DNA of 64,000 nt, taken from contig OX578137.1 in NCBI GenBank assembly GCA_951213105.1, positions 81,055,910 through 81,119,909 on the forward strand, read 5' to 3'. The position numbers and the translations under genes are program-made. Shown piece by piece: positions 23,426 through 33,941 of the stretch (position 1 is the stretch's first letter; each line of letters begins with the position of its first letter). The notes under the pieces were generated by a model. That model was not told where the DNA came from. It did no database searches and saw only the letters and a list, made by a program, of their open reading frames with translations. The DNA is from Amaurobius ferox (Eukaryota; Arthropoda; Arachnida; Araneae; Amaurobiidae).

Positions 23426-26400
23426 TCACAGGATATGTTCGTTTTCCTCTAGGAATTGAATTATAGTTTTTATTCTCTGTTTAGCCCAGCTATTACCCAG
23501 AAGGTTTTCGGCAAATATTGGCATATGTTGTCTACTGGGCCTTTTAAGGTGATAGTTCTTTGTAAGTTCGCAATCAAATACAAAATGTTTCGGAGATCCT
23601 ATTTCACCACAAATACAGTTTTCGGTGTCTTTCTTTTGGATTTTGTAAAGATAGGTTGGGAAACAGCCATGCCCTGAGAAAAACTGTACCAATTCTCTGC
23701 TGCAAATCAGTTGCTCTTGAGATACTCTGGGAAAATAGTTGAATGTTTCTCTTCCTTTCTCACTTTCATTCCACTGCTGTTGCCACTCTTTTATGGTATT
23801 AATATTCAGATGTGACCTTAGCGATGAACAGGGATATGGTAAGTTTGTACTCTGAACAGAGATATCTGACGTCGCCTCAAAAGCTAAACAGTCTGCAACT
23901 TCATTTCCCAGAACACCCGAGTGACCTTTAACCCATCCTATAAAAAACTTTTGATGGATGCTGTTGGTTATGATAGTTACAATTTGATGAGCTATTGGAT
24001 TCTTCGTTTGATATTGCTTAAGAGTTTCGATACTCGATAGACTGTCAGAGTGAATAATGAAATTATAATGAAATTCTTATGCAAACTTTTGGTAGCCCAA
24101 AATACAGCTTCCTTTATTGCGAGCAGCTCTGCCTGGAAGACGCTATTTTCATAGTGCAGACGAGTTGACCACTTATGAACACACATGCCATCGTAAAAAG
24201 CACAGTAGGCTGATGCTGTTCCAGAATCAGTTCTAGAGCCATCTGTATAAATATTTATGCAATTAGATATTTCTTGTGATGACTTAGCAAAGTGTAAGCG
24301 GATATTACCTACTGCTGGGTCCGTTAACCAAGTAACCTTTTTTTGTTCGTAATCTTTGTGATCATAATAAAGATTATTCCACTCTACTGTTTGTCTCAGG
24401 CGTGTTACTTGCGCTATGATGGCTTCTTTTTGCGCTGTCAACGTTATAGGGGGAATACCGGTAAGCAATTGTAGCGCTACTGTTGATGTTGTGCGATAAG
24501 CCCTTGAAATCTGTAGAAGAGCTATCCTTTGAACTGATTCTAGCTTTCTTTTTGCATGGATGTTCAAGTTTAGGGCCCAACTACTTGCAGCATAGCACAT
24601 GATCCTTTCTGTCACTGATAGATACCATGTTTTTAAGATCTTAGAATTTATGCCCCACCTCGATGGTGCTAGTCTTCTGATATTATGAATTTGACAGCCA
24701 ATCTTTGTTCACAGGTTTTCTATGTGTGGAATCCACGATAGATGTTTATCAATTATAATTCCGAGATACTTCATTTGGTTTGGTCTTGGTATGCTAACAC
24801 CTTTGATCTTGAAGATAGGCTTCCGTTTTAATTGAGGTGGTTTTCCAATCACTAAAACTGAAGTTTTTGTTGATGAAATTGATAGTTGGAGCTCCTCACA
24901 AAGATCTGAAAATGTTTCTATGCCGGCATTAGTTGTATCTTCCAGAAGTCTACGTGAACTGCCTCCTGATACTAGCATAAAGTCATCTGCGTACGCCAAA
25001 AGCTGTGTTCCTGGAATACTGAATTTATTAAGGATGATATCAGCCATTATTGACCAAAGTAAGGGTCCTAAGCAAGAGCCTTGTGGACATCCCCCGTAGA
25101 CTTGAATATCTTTCCAAGTTGTTCCTGAATTAAGTCTAATTGCCCTATCTTTCAGATAACTATTTATGATGTTCTGTAAATAAAATGGACAATTAATCTT
25201 TTGTAATTGTTTTAATAAGATGGACCAGTTCATGTTATCAAATGCACTTTGTATATCAAATGATACTAAGGCAGTGTAGTTTCTGTCGGATATATTGTTT
25301 TCTATGCATGACAGGACATATGTAGTGCTGTTTCAGTAGAGTGACCCTCTCGGAAGCCATGTTGATGCTTGCTCATAAGACCATTCAATTCTAGAAAGTG
25401 TACCATTCTCCTATGAATAATTTTTTCTAATACTTTTGACAAAGTTGGTAGAAGACATACCGGCCGATATGAACGCTTCTGGGTTGGATCCTTGTTAGGT
25501 TTCAGAAAGAAAATAACTTCTCCAATTTTCCAGACTTTTGGGAAATATCCCAGAGATAGGCATTTTTGCACCAATGTTGTTATCGTTATTGGCATGACTT
25601 TAAACACTTCTTTCAGAATTCGCATATCGATACTGTCTATTCCGGGGACCTTGTTAGAGCTAAGTGAATAAAGTGCGCTTTTCACTTCCGCTACTGAAAG
25701 ACAGTCTGGGAAATTGTCGGAAGTGCTTACTTCTGTCATTCGAGAAAAAGTGCTATTTGTCAGGGTTGGTCTTTTCGTAATGAAAAGAGAATCTGCAAGA
25801 TGTTGTAACACATTCTCTCGATCCAAATTTATTGCTTGCGGTAGTAGGTCATAGGCAGCTTCTTCCGTTGTGAATGATTTGTTGTAGGCCATTTTGAAAG
25901 CTACCCCATACTTCTTACTGGTTTTTGTGCAAAATGCTTTCCATGCCTCGGATTTTGCTTGTAGTATGGATTTTTTATATACAGCTCTCTCCCTTTTGTA
26001 TTGTTGAATGTTAAGTTCAGTTGGATATTGTTTTTGTCTATTGTAGAAAGCTTTCAAACGATTTCGTTTACAATTGAGCAGAGAAGACCACCACTTGAGT
26101 TTTGGTTCATGGGATATATTTTTTTTCTTATAAGCCTTGTCACATGCTGCTTGGATACGATCAGTCAATTCTTCTACAAATTTCTCTACGGTAACGACTG
26201 TAGTTGCTTCTTGCAATTGGCGGCTCAAGGGAATCTTCTGTGGTAACAGCTGTCTCCTAAGAGCGGTGTGTTTAGAAAATTTTATTTTATAGCGTCTTTT
26301 CGATTTCATCTCAACGTCTTTCGTCAGTGTAATTATCACATACTTGTGATAACTCAAGCTAGGAGTTTCATCGACTTTCCAGGATTTTACTTTGTTATAT

Positions 26401-26963
26401 ACATTAAGTGAGCATAGAGAGATGTCAGGCCATCCCTTCCCTCTCGAAGTTTCAAACGTTGGAGTACTGGATGGATCATTGAGGAGTATTAGCTGATGTT
26501 GAGCTACAAAATCCTGTAGTAGAAGACCTCTTGTATCATTGGATGAGTAGCCCCAATCTTTCCCATGTGCATTTAAGTCTCCAGAGAAGAGAAGGTTTGA
26601 TAAGTTGATGTTAGGTAGATGTTCCCACTCTGAAAGATCTTCTGCAAGGGACGCTGAGGGTGGAGAGTATTGCGTGCCAACTGAGAAACAGCCATTTTTT
26701 AATTTAATGTTTATGAAGACAGAATTATTTTTTTTAGCTGAGCAAACATGTGAAAACATTTTATTAGCAATCACTATAACTGCTGTTTTCAGTAAAGAGT
26801 GGTGAGTTATCCAGGTTAGAGGAAAGCCAAATAGCAAATTGTTATGTAGGTAGGGATCTTGAATGAGAGCAATATCGATGCATTTTTCTTTGATAAAAGT
26901 TGCAGCTGCTGCCGACGCAGCCCTTGATTTGTGCAGATTTATATGCAGTATTTTTAAATCCAT
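23426..26963 (-). pseudogene. LINE ORF2: endonuclease, reverse transcriptase, RNase H, zinc knuckle
   Basis: The frame starts at 26963 with MDLKILHINLHKSRAA, the endonuclease's first block. LLFSGDLNAHGKDWG and GWPDISLCS follow; the final catalytic 'SDH' motif reads SLSYHKY, a D-to-Y change. RT motifs: FREGHSTETAL, VSFDIQSAFDN, GCPQGSCLGPLLW and the catalytic LAYADDFMLV at about 25000. RNase H: INIYTDGSRTDSG, FQAELLAIKEA, HSDSLSS and WVKGHSGVLGNEVAD. The C-terminal CICGEIGSPKHFVFDC is a C-x-C-x7-H-x4-C motif. Breaks: a 1-nt shift near 25328, an in-frame TGA at 24709-24711, and a 10-nt tandem duplication near 24054-24075. From there to 23426 the frame is open. Known role: nicks target DNA and reverse-transcribes the element RNA in place. 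Confidence 0.9.
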
Positions 26964-26984
26964 AAAAAATAGGATTCTTGTAAT

Positions 26985-28136
26985 TTAAATCAAGACACAA
27001 AAAAAAAACAGATTCAAGACAAAAAAAAAATAATACTCTTGAGATTTTAACTCTACCCTTTTCCAGTCATTCTGGAAGCAAGGACAAAATTTACTATCTG
27101 CCCTATGAACATGTTTTAAACGAGCTTTAATGCAGTTACTACATTTAAGATTCTGTTCCTTGCAACTCTGAGCATCATGACTACCTGTACAAATAGCGCA
27201 AATTTCTGGCCCTCCACAGTACTTCCTTGTATGCCCATATTCCTGGCACTGAAAGCAACGTGTAATTGAAATGAATGGTGCAATTCTGCATGATCTAAAA
27301 TCTATACAAATTCTAGAATGCCGTAGCAGAAGAGCTTTAGTGTCCCTATCCACCTCTATAATCCAGTGCGGAAGACCATTACGACCTTTAATCTGCTTTA
27401 AAGGCTTCAGATGATTTGGTGGATTCGGAAGCAGATTAAGAAGCTTTTCACCCAATTCCGTCGCCTGTATATGATCTGAGACGGAGAAAATAATAATTCT
27501 CTCCATGCGACCGCTAGAGATTGTTACATTTATTGTTTGTTGAAAATCTTTGCATTTTGGCAAAGACTGTTTTATTTCTTCTGCTTCCTTCCATGTGTTT
27601 GCTTGTAGTACTAACTTATTGTCTTTAGTAGATTTCACGTCCCTTGGGCTAATCTTTAAGGATCCGTTTTTACTGAGCTCCTGTAGTTGAAATCTAGTTT
27701 GTTCTGCTGTGCCTGTCTCGTCTGTTCGGGACAAAATGACTGAAGCTTGAGTAAAATTCCTTATAGAATTGGAAGGGGCAGTTTGCATAATTTCACTGAA
27801 GGTAGATACTTTATGCTGCTGGAATATCTCAGCGAGATCTTTCTTCACAAATGCAACTTTTGTAATTTCATTTGAATGATCCACGTCTTTCTGAATACAC
27901 ACTGTTTTGATGGTTCTTAGATGTTTTTTAAACAATTCTAATGTCTCTTTTGAAGACGACTTTTTTGCAGTTAAACTTTCCATATAGAGAGTTTCTAAAA
28001 CGTCCAGCTGTTGCATGATGGAACTGAGAAAAGCACTTGCAGGTGGTTCATTTGAGTGGTCAATATTGCTGTTGTTTTTAGTCGTAACTGAGCTTGATGA
28101 TGGAATTAGAGTTGGAGAATTTCTGGTATTAACCAT
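26985..28136 (-). CDS. LINE ORF1: Gag-like nucleic-acid-binding protein with zinc knuckles
   Basis: Open for 383 codons from ATG at 28136 (MVNTRNSPTLIPSSSS). An upstream in-frame ATG at 28223 would add a hydrophobic Y/F/H-rich stretch that looks like untranslated sequence, so I prefer the inner start. Residues 1-60 are Ser/Thr-rich and probably disordered. The middle has mixed helical content. The C-terminal third carries CFQCQEYGHTRKYC (C-x2-C-x4-H-x4-C), CAICTGSHDAQSC (C-x2-C-x3-H-x4-C) and a third, irregular Cys/His cluster beginning CSNCIKARLKHVH. ORF1 proteins of this kind coat the retrotransposon RNA and accompany it to the nucleus. The last residues (FFFVLNLFFFCVLI) come from a poly-A/T-rich stretch and may be junk added after a lost stop. 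No break is visible. Confidence 0.85.
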   Translation of the reverse strand: MVNTRNSPTLIPSSSSVTTKNNSNIDHSNEPPASAFLSSIMQQLDVLETLYMESLTAKKSSSKETLELFKKHLRTIKTVCIQKDVDHSNEITKVAFVKKDLAEIFQQHKVSTFSEIMQTAPSNSIRNFTQASVILSRTDETGTAEQTRFQLQELSKNGSLKISPRDVKSTKDNKLVLQANTWKEAEEIKQSLPKCKDFQQTINVTISSGRMERIIIFSVSDHIQATELGEKLLNLLPNPPNHLKPLKQIKGRNGLPHWIIEVDRDTKALLLRHSRICIDFRSCRIAPFISITRCFQCQEYGHTRKYCGGPEICAICTGSHDAQSCKEQNLKCSNCIKARLKHVHRADSKFCPCFQNDWKRVELKSQEYYFFFVLNLFFFCVLI

Positions 28137-29110
28137 ATTAAATTGAATATAATAATAATAATGATAAAAAAAAAACTTATGAATACTAAATAAGTGAATA
28201 AAAAGTAATGAAAAGTTGCACACTGAGTTCTTTAAATGTCAATGGATAAGAGTGGGTTCACTTTTTACAAAAAAAGGTGGGAAAGCTTAAATTACGCAAT
28301 TTCTCTGTATATAAAAATAATTAAAAATACACTAATGCATTAACACATTCTTTAAAAAAAAATAAATAAAATAAAAGAAATATTCATTTATACAACTACA
28401 CTCAAAAATATATATGCACACACATATGTATATACCTACACTTTTAAAGCTATATAAATGTATATATATAAGGAAAACAACAGAAACTACAAGTTTACTA
28501 AATCAGTAATCAATCAGATAGTAAACAAATATGAACTGAGTACCGTCAAAAAATATAAGAGATAATAAACTAGCAAAAAAATAAAAAAAAAAAAAAATTT
28601 AAAATTAACAAATAAAAGCAAAACTGTACAGTTCAACGCGTTTAAAAAGAAGTGAAGAAAAAACCCTGCTATTTTAAACTTAATAATCGTTTACTACTGA
28701 CTTGATAGAACAGTCCACGGTGTTACTAAAGTCTCAGACTAGGATGGAGTCACCACTTGAAAAGAAAAAAAAAAAAAAAAGAAGAAGAAGCGAGAACAGC
28801 TGTTCGGATTTAGTCCTTTAACTGTATTCCTTGGACAGGTTGAATGAAGATCAAAATACTGTCTTTTCTTTTCAGAAACAACAATCGAGAATCTCCAGCT
28901 GAACGGGGGCCGGTGGTGGAGGGTGGTGAATCAGGGGGGTCAAGACACGCTGATGAATGTAGCTACACTGTTGAAGACCAAGGGAATAATAGTCTGCCGT
29001 TGACCTTGAGGCGGAAAGCTCCCTTCTTCGGCTGATACTGTGCGGGGGTGTTAAAAATGGCTTGGAACGACAACTGCTTTTCAAAACATTTATCTTAGTA
29101 CACTGATCCA
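28137..29110 (-). other. Probable LINE 5' UTR and flank
   Basis: No long coding-like frame is present. The sequence has A-rich and purine-rich runs (28580-28600, 28760-28795) and a GC-richer block near 28900-29030 that could be the element's promoter-bearing start, as internal promoters of such LINEs lie at their 5' end. I cannot fix the 5' boundary. The 63- to 79-codon frames here overlap on both strands and are not supported. Confidence 0.35.
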
Positions 29111-29221
29111 ACCAGAATACACACCAACATTAAATTTATATGCTTAAGTAGCTGGGAAGGAGCTTTATCTCTTACAGATGAAAATTTAATAAAGTTTAAA
29201 TGGTTTACAATTTAACGTGAA

Positions 29222-29487
29222 TTCATTTCGGTACTAATTCCCCCGTGGTGAAGGGGCGCCTACGCACCACGTCCACAAGATCCCCCAGGGTATCCCATGA
29301 CGAAGGGGAGAATATTTGCAGTTTCACTTTTTATAGACGCTCCCCGAAGGGCGGAAGTCTGACTTGGCCTCGATATGACAATATTCATGCCCGCTGGCGG
29401 GATTGGAACCCGCAACCCGGCAATCCAGCAATCAGACGGAAACGTATGCCCCTGACCGCTCGACCACCAGATAGGCTTGAGAATTCA
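29222..29487 (-). mobile_element. SINE-B, tRNA-headed
   Basis: On the minus strand an A-box-like TGGTCGAGCGGTCAGGGGCA is followed about 40 bases later by GGTTCCAATCCC, a B box. The head resembles class II tRNAs (Leu/Ser type, 'TGGTCGAGCGGT'). The body then runs to 'ccttcaccacgggggaatta' at 29240-29260. The same tail block recurs at 59752-59816. No target duplication was identified. Confidence 0.7.
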
Positions 29488-29985
29488 TACATATATTAAA
29501 TAAATATTGATATTTAATATATAAAATGTGCAACTTTGACATCTACATTTTTCTCCAAAATCTATACTAAAGTGTTATTTGTTCTAGCTAAATGTATTCG
29601 ACCTTTGATGTATAGATCCTGTGGATTTCACTTCAAAGATTCGTCTCCAGTTCAATACATTGCCGAATGAAAGGGCGAGATTTTTTGTCCATTTGGGACA
29701 ATTCAATGAAATATAGTTACGAATTATTTATTAAAATATGGTTCCGATACACCAACTGCTATCCTAAATTTAATAAAAAATATAGCAAGAAAAAGACCAT
29801 TGTCCCAGAAGTTTAACTCATAAGCGCCAATATAAAAAGCGTCAACAGGCGAATACACCTGTATTGTATGTCATCGAAACATGAGTTAGTTCATTATAGA
29901 CTCTCTCTCTCAATTTAATTTTTCAACCACATCAATTTTGAAAATATATAAAATCCGGCTTACACAATGTTAATCAAACTCTTCC

Positions 29986-30051
29986 CGGCCGTCCAAACAG
30001 TTACCTTACACTTTTCTGGTCGGTCGGACGGTCTGGGTCTGAACAACAACA
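29986..30051 (+). mobile_element. SINE-A 3' tail fragment
   Basis: 'cggccgtccaaacagttacc', 'cttacacttttctggtcgg' and the final 'gaacaacaacaac' match the last 65 bases of the SINE-A copies at 6938 and 60891. This is a 5'-truncated insertion, typical of interrupted target-primed reverse transcription. Confidence 0.85.
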
Positions 30052-31016
30052 ACTGTGTTATTCAAAGAATTTGAACACCTTACGGAATTTACATGCTGTG
30101 GACTCAGAAATATGACTAGGCTCACTAAATATTGTCTAAGCTGCAGTTTGACCATGAGTGTTTTATTGAGTTAATGTGGTGACAGTGAATTTTAAAATGT
30201 CTCACCTGATATTTATTTCACGGTTTTAATAAATTATTTTCATTCACACATTGGATTTTGGTCAGGACTTCTGTATAGCTGGAAAAGTTAACGGCCCGTT
30301 CTTTGAAAATAATAAAAAACGAAACAGTTCGAAAGATCGGTAATACGCTAAATTTAACATTATGGGTTATGCAGGAATGCAGGTGTAATAATGCATTCCT
30401 GAATCTACAATGTGTGACCTTGATAAATGTGTCTACATACTTTTAATGATAAAGCGTATAAAATACTGACAAAAGTCGAACTCAACGATATCAAACTAGT
30501 CAGAATTGTATCAATTTTTTAGGATTATTAAAGGATTCCAGAATTTTAATATATGCAGAGTTTTAAATTTAGTCATTTTCGTAATGCAAATACCGGACAG
30601 TTGATATTACTCTAAATTATCCATGAGGTTTATGATAGAGTTATCCTCTGAATATTTTTTTTAAATATATATAATTTATACGTTTCTAAGTAAGTGCTTT
30701 AATTTCATTTATTTATAAATATATGTTTAAACATACTGCTATTGGTACTGTGATTTAAATTATTTCCTACGTGCTGTTATCGAAATTACTGAGGGGAAAT
30801 TAGCAACTGCTGCGGTATGACATATCATTTTCTCGCGTATATTAAGCTATTTCATACTCCAGTTTGGCTAAACATTTCCGTGTAACTCTACAATACATAT
30901 GTTTGGTACCCAAGACCTCAGTGAATGTCTGTATCCAGCACACGTAGAATAGGAAATTAGACTGTAGAAAATATGGTAAGGATTATATATATATGGAATA
31001 TTATACACACACACAA

Positions 31017-31049
<33 letters not shown>

Positions 31050-32014
31050 AATATATATATATAAAGTTGACCATTTGTAGGTGTAACAGTCATTATTTCA
31101 AGAGGTCATTATATTTTGCATTAGTATGTATCATTCGTTTCATTTATGTATAATTCAGACATCAAGATTATGTATAAATAATGAAATCAAAATCCAACAT
31201 TCCAATCCAATTGTTACTTAGTTTGCATTTAGACGTAATCCGAAATATTTCCATTTCCATCGAGATTGCTAATTTACATATATTTGAAAATTCGGTCTGT
31301 ATCTCATTTTAAATTTATCCATTTCTAATTATATCTATGAAAGTTCCAAAATTGAATCTGCCATTCAAATTGTCTTTAAATGGTTTTAATATTAAAGACT
31401 TATTTAATTATATATTGTTTTGTTAACTAATTGCACTGTCAGATTATAACTTTGCAATAGTTTAAGGCAATATAATGACTAACATTTATTCATAATCTGT
31501 GAGATCAAGAGAAACACAACTAGATTCTTCGCATATGAAATATTCAGAACATGGAAATTATATCTTGCAGTTCATAAATGACTCATTCATCTACTAACAA
31601 TTACTATTAACGATCACTACTAACTATCGTTAAGTTGTCAGTAAAATCAGAGGTTTAGATAACCAAAATAATTGTCCTGGAATTTGTAGTGGAACTTCAA
31701 CCTCAGGCCATAATTTACTAAACTGTTTATATATTAAAATCCTTAAACTTTCAGAAAAACTCACTCAACATGATCTGATATATTAAATGCTTTTGTAAAT
31801 GTTGTAAGAATATTTTAGGTTTGAGATATTTTGTTTTATGGATTTAATTAACTTCTTGACTAGTCACTGAGCGGTTTCTGCAGGTTTGTGGGAAAAAACA
31901 TCATTTAACACTTTGTTCAATTGTTTTGAAATTGGTTTGACACTTAATTGTGTGGTGAATGGATTTTTAAAGTTAGCAATTTAGATTAATTATTATTAAT
32001 ATATCTATCTCTAA
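30052..32014. other. AT-rich DNA; one CA/TA microsatellite
   Basis: 31003-31065 holds a (CA)n run followed by (TA)n. No gene, SINE or inverted-repeat element was seen elsewhere in this stretch. Confidence 0.5.
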
Positions 32015-32951
32015 ACATGGCCGTAAAATGGTACATAGTGGAACTATGTATTATTGTACATTGCATTGCTTGCGGTTGATAACCCTCCAATTATTTATCT
32101 TTCGCGCGAGTTCTGTAAAAGAATATTAATTGATATAATGCTAAATTGATTGCACCATTTTAACTTTAATAATAAAGCATTTATAAAAAACATAAAATAC
32201 TTAATTACTCAATTACAACAATTCTTCTTCTTATTAAATATTCCGGTGGAAAGAGATCATGTGAGACCATTATTAAAATGCCTAAAATGTATTTAGACCT
32301 GTAGTTTTTAATGAGCACATACCCTCATTTTCGGCTTTGACCATACACCACAATTCTTGCATCAGAAAATCGTACTGGCCGTAACTCTACGTGTTTGGCT
32401 CCATCTCGTACTTACTCATAGTTGACACATCTTTCTAAGTTTCGTGCTCCTTAATTTCGAGCTGTTAATCTGTTAACTCCATTGTCGTTCTCTTTTAACT
32501 AAGTGTCATAATTCTTATTATCTGTTACGGCTCTTTTTGCCTCAGAACTGCCACTCCCCCTTTGCTCTCATTTGCGGCATTCAGATTGAAGCTACAAGCA
32601 CCTTCTCCATTGGTCAGCATTTCATCCAATGTCGTTACTTCACATTTTCTCAAAAGTCCACTGACCCCCTTCTGTCTTGACACCGCTAAATTTTTGATTT
32701 TGGTTGACCTTTGGATCAGCACACTGTAAAACTCGGCGTCATTCAGACTGTAGGTATTGTCTCATGTTTTAGCCACAGTAAATAATGTACATAAAACTGT
32801 CTCACCATAACAGTGTGAGATATATTTCTGGTCTCAATATTATTTTACAGAACTCGCGTGAAAGATAAATAATTGGAGGGTTATCAGCGGCAAGCAATGC
32901 AATGTACAAATTAATAATGAGTCCACTAATATGAGCAATTTACGACCATGT
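32015..32951. mobile_element. Non-autonomous DNA transposon with ~112-bp terminal inverted repeats
   Basis: 32015-32128 and 32840-32951 are inverted copies. Both ends carry 'acatggycgtaaa' outside, then 'gtacattgcattgcttg', 'ataaccctccaattattt' and 'cgcgagttctgtaaaa' further in. The 710-bp interior has no coding-like frame. The flanks do not show an obvious target duplication and the superfamily is unknown. The outer 35 bp are more diverged than the inner part. Confidence 0.7.
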
Positions 32952-33941
32952 CACTTTAGCTGTAGTATTCTTTATAATTTCTTTTATTTGCGCACCACAA
33001 ATTGTTTTGACACTTTGGAATTGTTTTGACACGGTGATTAAGAACATGGTGTTCCAACCTAGAGTATTGCATCTTGGTCTTTTAGAAGTTGGAATTTTAA
33101 TAAGTATTTAAAGGACGACCAACTCTATCGGCTCTATTGATGATACGCTATGGTATTGCTCAATGTCGTTATTTTCGTTCCAAATAAAGTTTATGTCTGT
33201 TATGCACGGAGAAAATGCAAAAGAGACTGAAACGAGTGTACAAATAAAGAAAAGTTGTACAATGTACTTAAATACAAATAGAACAATAATGTAGCATTCA
33301 ATGATATGATGGATACTTTTCGTTAGTGTAAAGTCCAAAAGATGAAATGGACATATATAAAGTTTAAAATCCACCTAAAAAAGTCAATTAGAAAGAAGGA
33401 AGAATTAAGAACAGACAAGCCAATACGAAACTGATTGAAATGTGCCAAACGATGGAAATGTGAATAATTAAACAATTAAAATGGGCCCAAATACAACAGT
33501 AATATTCTAACATAACGACTGAAGCCCGAATAATAATAACACTGCATGTACCATGTCGTTTCAAATGACCGATTGTAAACTTTTGATTAGAGAATTCGCA
33601 TATAATATTATCGTTTTCTCTCTCTTGACTTCATGACTTTTTCTATTAAATGTATACAATCAATTTTTCATTATTTATTTTTCTTCTTGCGTTTATAAAG
33701 ATGCATAGTCTACTTTTATCTACCACGACCGGTCATTTGACCATGAGATAAGTATATTGCCTTATAAGGTTATCAGACCAGAAAATGTGATGTATATGCA
33801 CATTCCACATATTTTTATCAGTTTTCTGCATATTTCTGCAAGGGTTGCAGCGTAGTAAATTCAATTTAAAATAATTGTGTATTAAAATTTCAATAAAGGG
33901 CGTAAAATTTCAAGTTGCAAAAAAAGGTGGCAAAAACTAAA
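32952..33941. other. AT-rich DNA, nothing recognised
   Basis: An 88-codon minus-strand frame (33108-33374) is hydrophobic and low in complexity, with no family resemblance. No structured repeat was seen. Confidence 0.45.

Larger units (their letters stand above)
23426..28136 (-). mobile_element. Non-LTR retrotransposon (I/R1-like group), two-ORF, near full length
   Basis: On the minus strand ORF1 (28136-26985) and ORF2 (26963-23426) are separated by 21 bp, the standard layout of arthropod non-LTR elements. ORF1 has three zinc knuckles. ORF2 has an apurinic-type endonuclease, reverse transcriptase, RNase H and a C-terminal Cys/His motif. An RNase H after the RT points to the I superfamily or a related group and not to typical jockey elements. 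ORF1 is open and ORF2 carries only three breaks, so this copy is young compared with everything else here. The 5' UTR probably continues upstream of 28136. Confidence 0.9.

Noticed and set aside
26001..26805. Plus-strand frames across the LINE
   Set aside because: They are antisense to the well-supported ORF2 and have no motifs.
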